Assembly: GCA_030549335.1 (NCBI GenBank)
Contig: JAUKPH010000017.1
Location: 14,097,501 to 14,161,500, forward strand
Direction: 5' to 3'
Origin: Pontederia crassipes
Lineage: Eukaryota; Streptophyta; Magnoliopsida; Commelinales; Pontederiaceae
DNA length: 64,000 nucleotides
Every line of letters begins with the position of its first letter. The first letter of the stretch is position 1. A program made the position numbers and the translations under genes. The notes beneath the pieces were generated by a model, which worked only from the letters and a program-made list of their open reading frames with translations, was not told the origin of the DNA and searched no databases. This document shows positions 28,190 through 45,153 of the stretch, piece by piece.

Positions 28190-28530
28190 AGATCGGTCGA
28201 CCGGTTTGAAATATCGGTCGACGGATAGAGCCTTGAAAGCTGACCGATCATGTTAATATACAACCGGTGAACCGGAATACAAGAGCGGTCGACCGATACT
28301 ACATGATCACGGGTCGACCGATTTATCATTCGATCGATCGATCGACATGGTCTCAATATATATTTACTGGTCGACCGGCCGCTAGTAGCGGTCAACTGAT
28401 TTATCATCCAATCGATCGATCGACATGGTCTCAATATATATTTATCGGTCGACCGGCCGCTAGTAGCGGTCGATCAATCATATCGTAATTTTTATATGAT
28501 ACGATTTACACTACCATGCCGGTCGTCGAC
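28190..28530. repeat. GGTCGACC palindrome cluster in chromovirus LTR
   Basis: At least six GGTCGACCG palindromes occur here, with a 100-bp direct duplication that includes ATCGATCGATCGACATGG (about 28330 and 28410) and GACCGGCCGCTAGTAGCGGTC. The other LTR has a shorter version near 20515-20625. Confidence 0.7.
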
Positions 28531-28978
28531 CGGTCTATGTTGCAGAATGAAAACTAAACATTTTTACTAGGATTTTCTACAACAAGCAATTTGCCATTCA
28601 ATCATAAGACATGCCAGACACTCAACATGACCAAACATGTTATCAATAGACATGTTCTAGCATGCATTGCCTACATTTTTCATGAACCTATACATGCATC
28701 TAGGTTTTCATTATAAAAATATGATTTTCTAAGAATAGGACTACCTAAGACAGAACCTACATGTATCATTTGAGCTAATTAGGCTTAGATCTATCTTAAT
28801 TTATGACCAAGTAGGGATCCACCTTATATACCTATTTCTTGCTCAAAAGACTCAATGTTGATTTTCTCCTCCTTGTACTCTTCGACTTCTTCTTTTCCTT
28901 CTCTCTCAACTAGGTCTAGCAATTTCCTCTTCCTGCTCTAGGCCGTTGTCTTCCTCTTGCTAAATTGCAGCTAAGAAG

Positions 28979-30740
28979 TGTTGGATCAAAGGTTTTAATC
29001 CCTATATAATTATATTTTGATGATACAAACCTCAAAAGATTAAGAGTTATATTTAAAATGTCGAAAAAGTTTAAATAGAAATGAATGACTTCATGCACTA
29101 AACTTTCAATTAATATTTGTCTATGTTTGCATGAGATTTATATTAAGAGGTGAATATAAAAGTTATATATAACTTTTTTGTCTTTCTAGAAGATTAAGAA
29201 TCACCTCATTGGGACAACAACATAAAACGTTATGTTTAAATGAAGCTTGAAAAGTTCAAATTGCATTTGATATTTTTATCTACTAAACTTGTACTTAATA
29301 TTTGAGTATTCCATCATGAGATTTGGATAAAGAGATTAATATAAAAGTTATATATAATCCTCTTATATTTTCATAGAATTAAGAATCACCTCATTTGGAC
29401 AACCATATCAAAAGTTATGCCAAAAATAGTGAAGATCGACAAGTTCAATTCGAAGTTGATAATTTTATGTGCTGAACTTTCATTAAATATTTGATTGCTT
29501 TATCAACTAATTTGAGATAAGAGGTGAGCATGAAAATTGTAAATAAAAGTGTTAGTTTTTCATAGAATCAAATATCATCTCATTTGCATGCTCGTATGAA
29601 AGTTATGTATAAAAGAGTAAATATATAAAATGTTTCATTTGAAATGGACAACTTTATGCACTGAACTTTGATTGAATATTTGACTATGATCTCATTGGAT
29701 TTTGAATGAATGAAGAATACAAAAGTTGTAGAGAATTTTGTTATCTTTCCATATAATTAAATATCATCTTATTTGGATAACTGTGCAAAAAGTTATATAT
29801 AAAAGAGTGCATGTCTATCAGGCTGTCAATGACAAAATGGTCGACCGATACATTAACGATCGACCGCTATGGGTAAAAAATGATGAACGGTTTAAAACGG
29901 ACGACGAAGGTGCTGTCGAAATGACCGCTAATCACAGAGACCAAAGACATTTCTAAAATGGACGACCAAAATATTAACGATCGACCGTTATGGGAGCAAA
30001 GGCAACAACAACGACTAAAATCCTTTTATGGACTACCATCAACGGATAACTATACAAAAAAGACAAGCACAACGGCTAGTTACTATTCATAACGGTCGAC
30101 CGTTATCTAAAATGGTCGACCGTTATAGAGCTGACAGCATAATATTTTTGAATTACTTTACAACGGTCAAATTTTTAAGAGAAGCCTATAAAAGGAATCC
30201 AAAAGATTGAAGGAACACCAACTAAGCAAGGCAAATCATTCTAGAGATCACTTCAAATCCAAAGCATTTTTCTTGAGTCAAAGTTGCAAATCATCCCTTC
30301 CCTCTTCTAGTTTCTTAGTGAGAACATTATTTGTAAGAAGAGAGCATTAAAGGAAATTCTTGTTTAGATAGTTTTTGAGAGCTCTTTATAAGAAGATGTG
30401 GTCTTACCTCTTGAGCAAAGAAGAAAGCATTGTGGTGTAAAAAGGATTATTCTCTCCCTAGAAGAAAAGAGAAAGCTAGTGAATCTTCGACGGTCTCGAA
30501 GTCGAGAAGTCGGGACGGGGACGTAGGCCAAGGTGTGGCTGAACCTCGTCAACAAATCACCGTGCATCTCGAGTTTATCTTTCTATCTCATTCCTACTCT
30601 ATTATGCATGTGATTTGATTGTTATTGTGTTGGTTTAAATATTAACGAATCGATTTTAAACTTCCGCGATGATTTTCGTAAAATCGATATTTTCGATTTA
30701 AACACCAATTCACCCCCTCTTGGTGCCTTGTGATCATACA
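28979..30740. mobile_element. Solo LTR, 1762 bp
   Basis: TGTTGG...CATACA ends with a perfect 5-bp duplication AGAAG (28974-28978, 30741-30745), inserted in the chromovirus 5' LTR; the other LTR has the empty site near 21065. No internal coding sequence is present. It contains a three-to-four-fold ~180-bp repeat (AAGTTATATATAA..., AATATTTG...) at 29030-29800 and GGTCGACC palindromes at 29838-30122. A second copy of its start is at 63556-64000. The superfamily is uncertain. Confidence 0.8.
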
Positions 30741-31379
30741 AGAAGAAGATGAACCTCAGACCAATCTCGCATTGGAACTCTAGAGCACAAGAGCCAGGGC
30801 AGAAAACTTCTGGAACGGAGAAAAGAGTGAAAAAAATGAGTTTGATTTGGCTTATGTAAAAAGAGGGTTTTCTCTCTCCCAACTTGGGAGGTGTTACACA
30901 TAGTGGGTGACTTGGGACACCATGGGACACATTGCTCCAGAGTATCTATGTACAGGGCAGTCCTCTGAAAAAACAGATGTTTTTGGATTTGGCATACTCA
31001 TTCTTGAGTTAATAACGGGTCAGACAGCTTTAGAATTCGGGAGGTCAGTAAGCAGCAAAGGAGGCATGCTTGACTTGGTAAGTGCAGCTATAAATTTCAA
31101 AGATCCATTTTTGCAGTCCTAGCTTGGTAAAATGACACGAGTCATTAGTTACTGATCATGGCTTCCTCAATTCAGGTAAAGCAGCTCCACCAAGAGAAGA
31201 GACTGAGTATGCTTGTGGATAAGGATCTGGAGAACAATTATAATCGAATTGAGCTTGAGGAGATGGTCCAAGTAGCACTCTTGTGCACTCAATACTCCCC
31301 TGGGCTCAGGCCGAAGATGTCAGAAGTGGCGCGGATGTTCGAAGGCGAAGGACTGGCATTTCATGACATGATCAAATGA

Positions 31380-32904
31380 TCAATTTGACAAGAAAAAAAG
31401 AAAAACAAAATGACTTTGTGCACCTTTTCTTCTTTTCCCCTATAAATTACTGAATTTTTTTGGAAAGTTCAATTTCAACAAACTAAATGTCATTTGCCCG
31501 TTGACATAATGATTTATCCTTTTAAATTACAGGAAGTAGTTTTCTTTAAGAAAAAAAAAGTAGAAATAGTAGAAGCGAGCTAGGATGTAGATAAGTAATA
31601 ATCTTATTAAATATTTTGTGTTGGCAGCGGCATTATTGAGGATCATGCTTTTGTCATGCTTTCAATTATTAGGTGTTAGGTTCATTTGGTTACGGGAATC
31701 TTAATTTCATGTATAATTAATTTTGCTACCAATTAAATTCGAATCCGAGGAAAAGTAATCAAATGTTAGCATTGTGTTAGGCACAATGCTGGACCTTATA
31801 ACAATGACCTTTTTTTTTTAAGAAAAATATTCATAACAACTCATCTCTGATTTAGATATGAACACTAGAAGTAAAAAGAAAAAAAAAACCTTGTGCTGCA
31901 AACTGCACAACCATTTCTTCAATGAAAAATACTTATCATTCAATTTTATAATATGGGTTTATCACATTCTTTTATTATACTCTTAATCATATGCAATATG
32001 TAACGAACACACAGTTTTTTTATTTTAAAAAAGAGAAGATAAAGCTGAAATCGGATGAAAAAAGAGAGAGAAAATGTTCTAAAACATAAGGAAAGAGAAG
32101 AGAGAGTTGAAATCGGAAAAGAAAAAAACAAAGAGAAAAGAAAAATAGGGGATTAAAATTGCTTGGAGATAAAAATAGAATCTAAGTCAAGTTAAATTTT
32201 CTTCCATAAATGAAATAAAATGAAGTTCTACTCTGATTATTTTTCCTCACGCGCTATCTCTCTCCTTCTCGCTCAGTCACCTTTTTTTATGTCGGCTTTA
32301 TTTTATAAGAGATTTTTGATGTTCAAAATTATTAGCACTTAATTAATTCAGAGTTAAAAAAATAGAATAATAATAATTTATTCTTTGATCAAGAGGATGA
32401 CTTCAAGATTTGAACTTGAAGTTACTAATGCTCATCGAGTGTGTGAGACTCAAAGGTCGTTAATTACAATCAAGACACTCTCTAATTAGAAGTGTCTTGC
32501 TGATAGATGGATTTTGTTTGTGATTTTAAATAGATTTGATTATACATATTATGATATGTAACTTAATTTTGAGAGATTAATATAGAGTTATAATCGATGG
32601 AAATATATATGAGCTAGATTTGGAAAATTAATCTAGTTATGATTCTATTCTATTTTTTTATTTAATAATATTTTTGTCATCATTTTAAATTTTAAGTGCA
32701 TAATTTCTGATTTCTAACATATTAATTTTTGTGTGTGTAATGGATGATGCACTGCTAACTCTTTTTGAATTGTACCAATACATAAATCATATTATAATTT
32801 CAGATCATTTAAGATTTTATGTTCTGAAAAAGATAACTCTAACCATTTTAAATAATTTATTTCCACATAAACAATTTTTAATAAAATATTTCCATATATC
32901 ATAT
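31380..32904. other. Intergenic, duplicated flank
   Basis: No gene seen. The sequence is collinear with 4620-5640 and then, after a gap, with about 8290-8740 upstream of iminohydrolase A. It carries no independent features beyond AT-rich tracts. Confidence 0.5.
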
Positions 32905-33370
32905 CTTTTGAAAAAAAAACAGTTTGAACCGATTTACCGGTTCAACTTGATTTTTTTTATTTCAAGTAAAATGCCAAGGTTTTGAAGATTGAGGAAAGAA
33001 AAAAGGAAAGAATTTAAAATAATGAAATAAAAGAAAAGATGTTTAGTTCGAGAAAATCAAAATGAATAAACATGGAAATATATGAGTAAGAGAGTAATAA
33101 AACAAAAGAGAATTAACGATGGAAATAGAATAGAATATAATTATAATTTTAGGTTCAAAATAATTTTAGATATATTAGTAATTATATACTAAAAATAAAA
33201 AAATTACTATTTCAATTAATATTCGGTCATAAATAATAATTAGTAAATTGGTTTCATTATTTTTGTAGCAATTTATTTTTCTCTCTTATAAGTAATATTA
33301 TTATACAAAAATTTGATTCAATTGATTAAAGTTTTGATTTAATCTGACTTTGACTCGTTTTAAAACATTG
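32905..33370. mobile_element. AT-rich foldback/MITE-like element, copy 2
   Basis: GTTTGAACCGATTTACCGGTTCAA at the left and GATTCAATTGATT...TGACTCGTTTTAAAAC at the right enclose an AT-rich core. It is the duplicated counterpart of 8745-9395, shortened internally. Confidence 0.45.
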
Positions 33371-33742
33371 TTCATAAGTATATTTAGATTTTAATACATC
33401 GTCTTTAATAGTTTTTTTTTTCCAGAGCAACTTGTAGTTGTTCGGGTTTGACGATGATGACGATGATAAAATAGTAATAATAACAATACGTTGGCACCTG
33501 GTAAAGTTGTGCACCGCCATTAAAAAAATAAGAAGATTCGCATGCGCCATTTTTTCTCGGTGCCCGACGACACGAACATCCGGAGGAGACGATAAGCTTC
33601 GCTCCGTGCTGTGTCCAAGTCCTACTTGTCGTACTGTCGTAGGCTGAGTAGGAGAGGAGGGGGAAAGGAGACTGGAGACAGAGGGAAGAGGCGAAAGGTG
33701 AAAAGCGCCGGAGGGGGCAGGAAGGAGGAAGAGCGCTGCGGC

Positions 33743-37880
<4,138 letters not shown>

Positions 37881-38120
37881 ATTCTGTTTTACATTTGATA
37901 AATTTATAAGTGCTCAACATGTTTATTCTGAAGAATATTTCATTAATGCTGAACTTTGTTTTCCTCAAAATCTTATTGGTTGTGAACTCGGAACGAAAAT
38001 GAATTATTTCTCTTGAAATGATCAGCTTGAATTGATATATTATTTCCTTCTTTTGTGAGTTTGTTTATGTTTTGTTTTTCATTACAATATCACAAGCCTT
38101 ACAGCATTATTGAGACTAAT

Positions 38121-40249
38121 TTGTTTCGAAAATTTTGTTGACTCATGTCTCAACTTTTGCAATCACTTATCTCCTCCGGTAACATGTATACATTTTGTTT
38201 ATAGTCCGATGTTTCTCCCAAAACTTGAGAGTTGCAAAGAAGGCTTCTTTGTTTATATTGTAAAAATTCTACTGTTAACCGAGGTATGTAAGGCTGGCAT
38301 TTGGTGTTTATAGGCTAAAAATTGTTTTCGTTGTTTAAAATGGAGCGACCCTGCACAATAGGAATAATGGTCCAACGGTGTTTTGACTTAATGACTTCAA
38401 TTCTACTATTTGCACTTTCATTAAACATTATATTCTTAGTTCTTCGCTTACGTAACTATAGAAAAAACAATTCACATTTTACATGTTTTAACTTTCCTTA
38501 ACTTTAATCTCTATCTTTAGCTCACAAGGTCAAATCAAACCATGAGGTAACAAGAGCGGTTTCAAATCATCAATAGGAATCACATAATGACATGCATGTA
38601 GAGTTAATAGAACCTCGTTTGAATTCGATTGAGTGAAAATTATTTGTGAGTTGTCCAAATTCCAGACATTCAGTTTGAAGTTCGGACGTTCACTGTCATT
38701 TGGATGTTTCTAACGATTAGGATTTTCAAGTCCAATCTTCCTTTGCTCAGAAATTAAGTCTGGGTCGTCTGGAGTTTTTCGATGTTCAAAGTCAGTCAAG
38801 TCCATAAAGTTTTGGATGTCTATTTTACTTCAAGTTACTCGGTCGAGAGTTTTTGGACGTTCGAACTTTCAATTTGATCGGTTTAAATTAAGATTTTCAA
38901 TCAATTTTTTAACATCCTAACAACTTCAGACTTCAAAGAAAATTTCTTCTTTCTTCTTCTTTTTGTTTCCGTCCCTAATTTTTGAAAAGTGATGTCGACA
39001 ATTCAATTTGCGCGACGCTAATGATTATATGCATTGTCCACATATTAAAGATCGACTGGCCCAACATCGAGCACAACTAATTCAGTACGATCGTCTTGTG
39101 TCACATATTTGACAATAATATATGAGATTCCTAATAAATTTTTTTATATTCATAAATATTTAAACTGAAGACTTTACTTAAGCGAGAGGACCTGCTTACC
39201 ATTCAACTCTAACCCTTATTGGTTCAAGGAAAACTTTTGACTATTATATTATATAGCAAAGTGTAGGGCATTTAAAATCCATAAAAGCATCAAATCATAT
39301 TGGTGCACAAGTTCATATAGAATCCTTTTCCATTTATCTTTTCACATCATAAAATCAACATATTGATGAGTTCCGATTTACCACAAGTTTATATTACTCC
39401 ATAAGTAATAATCATAGGGTCTGAGCTCCAAAATCAACAATATCATAAGCATCCAAGTCAAGTCATCTTGGGTGGATCTAATCAAGTTGAAGTCCAAAGG
39501 TCAATACCATAGAAGAACTCATGGAATTAAATCACACGTGAACATGAATTTGATTAAGGAAAAACATACATCAAATATTTAGGTACTTGAAATTGAAAAT
39601 TACTAAATTAATAACTTTATTTCTACTAAATTGTGTCTAGTTTGGACTCCATTCATAATCATCATAAAATGTCATTTATGTCAGTCATAAATCATCATTA
39701 TGAGAAATCAATATAACATTCTAAGCATTCTGAACAACTAAACACCAATGCCCTCATCAAATCATAATAAGAAAAAGGGACATAGTTTAAGCATGTTATC
39801 CATTTAAACATGAGAACATCATAAAACATTTAAGATGAATCTAAATAATTATTGTACTTTTAGGAATAACATCCCATAACAAAGATATCATTAACACACT
39901 TTTTTTTTTCAAAAAAGTCATTTCCTTTGATTATCCTTTCCTTCCACTAGTTTAATTTCTTCCTCCTTTGTGCATGTCCAAAACCCCCTCTTTCATTCTC
40001 TAGAATGTTCGATAACAAGAGAGCATCAACAGAAGAGTAGAGATGAGGAAAACAAGTGCAATTTCCAAAAAAAATAAAATAAAATAAAGGAGAATTTCCA
40101 AAAAAAAAATATGAATGAATGGAAATTGGGTCATTTCATTCTAAAATCTCCGGATTCCTTTTGCATTCCTACAACAAAATTATGATGTCATCTCAACGAT
40201 TCAACATTTTTTGTTTTAAATTAGGATTATTTTCTTAAACTTCTACTAA
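38121..40249. other. AT-rich intergenic
   Basis: Homology to the first duplication unit stops at about 38120. I see no gene, RNA or clear element. Around 38640-38900 there are repeated GGACGTTC/GGATGT phrases that recall LTR arrays, but no ends were found. Confidence 0.4.
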
Positions 40250-40452
40250 ATTATCACGATTTTTCGCATCTAATCCCAGAGTATGAACTTACCTTACAAC
40301 ATCTTCAAACTTTATCGCATTTTTCAATTTAGTCATTCCGTCTCATTCTGTTAAATTTTCTATTATTTTTACTTTTTCATTTGTGAAAAGACTAAAGTGC
40401 CCTCCTCACATAATAATAGAAATATATCTACTATCTCTTAGTTTTTTTTATA

Positions 40453-40578
<126 letters not shown>

Positions 40579-40787
40579 TAAAGAATGCCAGAAATGACAA
40601 AAAGGATTATTTTAAAATTTTTATATTATTTGTTATTATTATATTATTTTTTAAACACTAAAATATAGGACATATGTTTCAATTATTACGTGGGTAGGAC
40701 ATTTTAGTCTTTTCACAAATGGAAATAAAAATAAAAATAAAAATGGAATAAGACGGAATGACTAAATGCGACAAAGTTTAGGGATGC

Positions 40788-41476
40788 TGATACGATACTC
40801 AAGAACAATGTCTTGAGTGACCGGAACAATATATGATAATTAAAGAAATGAGATCAAATGAATTTTTAAGACAACGGAATATCAACATCAATATTACAAT
40901 GAACCAAGCAATCAATATTATAAATAGATGAATTTAATCATAAGATAGCCAACCTTGTAATTAACGGCGAAAGTTCCCGAAGAACGGATTGCAGGAGTTC
41001 CCTCAAAGCAAAAGCAATTAAGCCATAATTCAATAGATTCAAAGATGTCTCAAATAACAATGAAGACCAGTATTTATAGATCATAAAAATAGATTTTGGG
41101 CTGAAAGAAAATATCCTAACTTAGCCCACAAGTAACTTAACTAATTTAGTAAAATAACAAACTCATTTTCCTCTTATAAATTTCAGCGGAATTTCCATGT
41201 ACAATTAATTTCGAAAATTCTAAATAAATATGGTTAAACTATGATTTATTTGGCCCAAGTTATGCTAACTCTTCATGTGGCCCAATTTATAATCCGTTGA
41301 GAAGTTGGATCTAATCTAACTCAATCTTGTAATGAATCAAGTGTAAATTCCAAACATTCTTGATTATCTTCAATTTCCTTATGCTTGAAATCCACACCAT
41401 TATCTTGATCATCCAACTTTGCTAGAACATTCTTCTATTGCCGGCTGTAATTCTATGCATTTCCTGGTTCATATCA
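40788..41476 (-). repeat. 3' LTR of gag-only element
   Basis: 689 bp, paired with 45154-45841. The two differ by scattered substitutions (for example GATACTC/GATATTC), so the insertion is fairly recent but not new. Confidence 0.9.
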
Positions 41477-42441
41477 TTCTCCTCCTCTTCAAAAGGATTC
41501 GTCCTCGAATATGCATTCACAATAAGGAGAGTATATCCAAATTCATATCATTTTCCTCCTCTTCAAAATGATTCGTCCTCCAATCTACATGCACAATAAG
41601 GAAAATATAACCTATCACATATCTGAATTTGTTAAATAATTTAGGACACACATAATGAGGATATTGATACTTCCCTTTCATGTGTCTGATGACGAGCATG
41701 ATGCATCTCAATGATAATTACAAGTACAATTTCTCATCCATATCATCAAGTTAAGAGCCTGTAAGTGCAGAGAAAGAAGACATAAGTATTATAAAAAGTA
41801 ATGTGACTCTCATACTCACCTGGATGAAATATCTTATGCTCATGAGACGATGGTATTTTAAGAAACAAAGTGCAAAACTATGGAGACCTTTCCTTGCGCA
41901 TAAGGATCCTATCAAATAAAATGTGCAATGTATGCCACGGAACTAGAGATCTAACAAGGAAATTGTCAAGTAGTTCCAAAATGAGGACATCTTTTCCCTT
42001 AAAACAAAATGGATCTTTAAAACCTGCAAGTGAAATATCATAGGATCTGTAATACATCAAACAACTTGGCTTATAAAGGGAATCATGCAAGCCCTTGCAA
42101 CAAACCAAAACATTATCAAAATTACTTTGCAAATGATTGCTATTAATCAAGATATCTTCAAAGAAGTTACTCTCAAATCTTTGATGAAAATTGCACAAAA
42201 GTCCAACTAGTGCAAATGCAATGAGTTTTCAAATCATTATGTGAAAATTAGATGAAAGATTGCAACCACCATCAACAAAGAATGATTTTAGGAAAGCACA
42301 AAGGTGGATGTAAAGAAATGAATAAGATTCTAGGCTCATCACAAAATCTTGAAATCATAATCAACTAATCAAAAGTACTCAGGACTAGAAAATATTCATT
42401 TCAAAATTTCACCATATGGCTGAAATAAAGTTTTTCAGCAC

Positions 42442-43134
42442 TCAATGTATAAGAAAGTGGAATATAGAATTGAGATTTAATGTTTGCATGCCATTCCTAA
42501 TTAAAACCCGCAAGTTAGTCACATCAAACAAATATAAAATTTCAAAGCAAGGAAATGGACTTTTCAAACTAGTCATTATAAAATCAATACAACCTCTTTC
42601 AATTTCTTGCATGATAGAATTTGTATCTTCATATAGTCCACTCCCACATATCTGCATGGAGAAATCAGAATCAAAAGACAAAAGATAATTAGTATTAGGA
42701 GAAATATTACTGAGCTCTCTTTCTTTTGTCTCAACACTCAAGTCTTTTTGCTCATATCTCTCTGGAGGTGACCTTTCTAAACACTTAAGATCTAATCTTC
42801 TCTCATTCTCACAACTCTCATAATACTCAGCATCTAAATATTTCATCTCAATGCTTTCAAAAGGTAGCCTTTCTAAGCACTCAAAAATTGTGTGGCTATC
42901 ACTTTCATCACTCAAGTTGTGACACTCATATTTTTCATCTTTGTCTTTCTCACAACTCTCATAATTATTTTGAGTTTCTGTACAATCAGTTTCATCTTCC
43001 TTCAAATGATATTGTGCAACTAAACTTTTTCCAACTTCTTCAATTTCTTTTTTACTTTCATCTCCTGAGGATGCTGCACTCTCTTGTGACAACTCTTCTT
43101 CAGATGCAATGTCATCATTCGCCATCATGTCCAT
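42442..43134 (-). CDS. C-terminal gag extension, 230 codons
   Basis: This open frame continues directly from the gag zinc-knuckle remnant (its frame includes KGHITSQCPNKC just upstream at 43140-43190). It encodes a strongly acidic protein rich in Glu, Asp and Ser. It has an internal near-repeat of about 35 residues beginning FECLERLP and LKCLERSP. I do not recognise the extension outside such elements. The first two cysteines of the CCHC knuckle are replaced (Ile and Ser), leaving only the His and last Cys. An uninterrupted 230-codon frame in an element whose upstream gag is broken is notable. It could also be a remnant open by chance, though its composition is not random. Confidence 0.55.
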   Translation of the reverse strand: MDMMANDDIASEEELSQESAASSGDESKKEIEEVGKSLVAQYHLKEDETDCTETQNNYESCEKDKDEKYECHNLSDESDSHTIFECLERLPFESIEMKYLDAEYYESCENERRLDLKCLERSPPERYEQKDLSVETKERELSNISPNTNYLLSFDSDFSMQICGSGLYEDTNSIMQEIERGCIDFIMTSLKSPFPCFEILYLFDVTNLRVLIRNGMQTLNLNSIFHFLIH

Positions 43135-44159
43135 AGCACATTTATTTGGACATTGTGAAGTAATATGACCCTTATCCCTTGAGTTAAAAATTTCAACTTT
43201 GTTTTCCTCTAATTTTCGAGTTGGCTTAACAACTAATTTGGAATTTGCACTCCATTTTGATTTTCAAACAGAAGTTGAACTGTCAAATTTGCTACGTGGA
43301 TGGATATCTTTCTTCAATTGCTTCTCAACTTTTATAGCCTTATGCAAAACTTCATCCAACTCCAAATACTCTTACAATTCCACAACTATGGAAATCTCTC
43401 GGTTCAGCCCACATATGAATCTTGCAATTGTGTCTTTAGAATCCTCCTTTATGTTGGCGCGAATGTCATTTTCATCTCTTTATAGTACTCCTCAACAGTC
43501 TTTGATCCCTGTCTCATAGTCTGCAATTTCATATGTAAGTCACGACAATATGGAGGAACAAATCTTCTCAATATGGTTTTCATCTCATCCTAATTTTTAA
43601 TTGGAGGTTCTCGATTTCTGCGCTTATTAATGGTTAATTGATTCCACCAAGTAATAGCATAATCAGCAAAAGGTATAACAGCAAGTTTAACCTTTTTCTC
43701 AGCAGAATAATGATGATGATAAAATATACTTTCTACCCTTTGTTCCCACTCAATATAGGCATCAAGATCACTTTTACCTTGAAAGGTAGGGAGAAATAAT
43801 TTAATTGAACATGCGTTTCGATCAGTGACATCTCTATCTTGTTCCCTTTCTCATTCATTTCTTCTACCTCAAATCTGAACATGTCTCTGCCTTCTCCAAT
43901 TTATAACAGAGGCTTCATCAACTTCCTCTTTCATCTTTTCATCATTAACAACACGGTGTCTTTGGCGATCTCTTCTTTGATTTGATTGTATAACTTGTTG
44001 TAGTTGTACAATTTGATTATTCTGCACATCTACCTCATTATGAAATCCAGTAATCATATTACCAAGATATTGAAAATATTGTGTCATGACCTCCATCATT
44101 CTTCTCGGATCAATTGATTCTTTTCTAGGATTATGTTCTTTGTCCTTTCCTGTTGACAT
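43135..44159 (-). pseudogene. Frameshifted gag of the gag-only element
   Basis: The N-terminal piece (43869-44159) begins MSTGKDKEHNPRK and has a coiled-coil-like VQNNQIVQLQQVI stretch. Following pieces in shifted frames give the retrotransposon gag core (DLHMKLQTMRQGS and VEEYYKEMKMTF-like, about 43450-43560; FICGLNREI-like, about 43400-43420), then the degenerate CCHC knuckle. This matches Ty3/gypsy capsid order. Confidence 0.7.
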
Positions 44160-45153
44160 TGTGATAAATTTTTGTAGTAAATGTTAATGATAAAAAGCAA
44201 TCTCATTACCTCACGTGGTGACCCTCGTATTTTATCTCAACTCTATTTGGCTTTTTCCTTAATTGTACTCACCACTCGGCCTTTTTTTTTCTCTCTCTTG
44301 AACCCTCCAACAAATTCTAAGAGAACTAATGCAAGTCAACACAAGGCAATGAGCAATTAAATCAATCTAATTTATCTATATGATTACATGATCAAAAGAA
44401 TACTTGAAGTTGATTTTAGAATAGAGATCAGAAAAAAGATTGTCAAATAAGGATAGATGTGTAATGAATTGATTTGGAATAGAAATCAGAAAAATATTGT
44501 CAAATAAGGACAGATATAAAAAAATTCAAAATTGCAATGAAATCAAAGATCACTCTTCTTTGAGTCAAATTGCTCTATTCTCAAATTTCTTTGCACTTTT
44601 CTCCAGAAATAATCATTCCTTTTTTTTCTTCTCCTCTTTCTTTTGAGTCTTTTTTTCTTCTTTTTTTTTCGGATTTTTCTTTTCTTCAGATTTTCTCCTA
44701 TTTTTTTCTCTTTCCTCATTTCTTGCACTTTCCTTTTCAGTCTTTTGTTTTTATTTTTGGATATTTTTTCGAATTTTTTTCGAGAAATTTTCTTTCCTGT
44801 CTTCCTTTCTCCTTTCATGCACTTTCCTTCTCAGTCTTTTTTTTTTAATTTTTGGAATTTGTTTTTGAAACTGCAGCAAAACTTGAGAACAAATAAGGAT
44901 GACGGCTAGGGTTTCAACAACAAATAACCAGATTTTTGTGATTTTTCTTCAAAACTGCACCAGATTTTGAAGAATAGATGACGACGGCTAGGGTTTGAAG
45001 AACAAAAGAAAGCAAATAAGGAAGACGGCTAGAATTTCAAGAACCAAGTCAGATTTTTTTTGTTGTTTTTTTTTCAGAAACTGAAATAGGGGAAAACTAG
45101 AATAATGGAAGATAACTAGAAAACCGAATCGAAAACGTGGCTCTGATATCAAC

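Larger units (their letters stand above)
19183..30898 (-). mobile_element. Full-length Ty3/gypsy chromovirus, nested insertions
   Basis: Two LTRs (19183-about 21268 and 25885-30898) bracket a minus-strand gag-pol (21275-25720). Outer ends are TGTCACGCCC and GTGTTACA, with target duplication CCTAG/CATAG (one mismatch; 19178-19182 and 30899-30903). The 5' LTR (right side) is 5 kb only because a hAT-like element and a solo LTR sit in it, and the 3' LTR carries a TRIM. The uninterrupted LTR length is about 2 kb. The coding region is full of frameshifts and the LTRs have diverged visibly, so it is inactive. Confidence 0.88.
25885..30898 (-). repeat. 5' LTR of the chromovirus, interrupted
   Basis: Starts TGTCAAGCCCTCGGGGC and ends GGTGTTACA. 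Collinear with 19183-21268 once the insertions at 26231-27367 and 28979-30740 are removed. Confidence 0.85.
15016..31379 (+). pseudogene. Truncated, split second copy of the NIK-type kinase
   Basis: Three separated pieces match the gene at 729-4400: 15016-15085 (exon 9), 18728-19182 (rest of exon 9, intron 9, part of exon 10) and 30899-31379 (exon 10 end, intron 10, exon 11 start). Exons 1-8 are absent. Damage includes an in-frame loss of 13 codons (parent 3214-3252) that removes the glycine-rich loop, a TGA replacing the Arg after the VAVK lysine, and intron 9 donor GT changed to GC. There is also a TGA in exon 10, HRD changed to HWD, loss of about 53 bp covering the activation segment, and loss of 361 bp at the 3' end that removes the stop codon. 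Two LTR insertions (15086-18727 and 19183-30898) split it. It cannot encode a kinase. Confidence 0.93.

Noticed and set aside
44543..44909. Lys/Arg-rich or Phe/Ser-rich frames on opposite strands
   Set aside because: A polypyrimidine/polypurine tract in the untranslated leader of the gag-only element.
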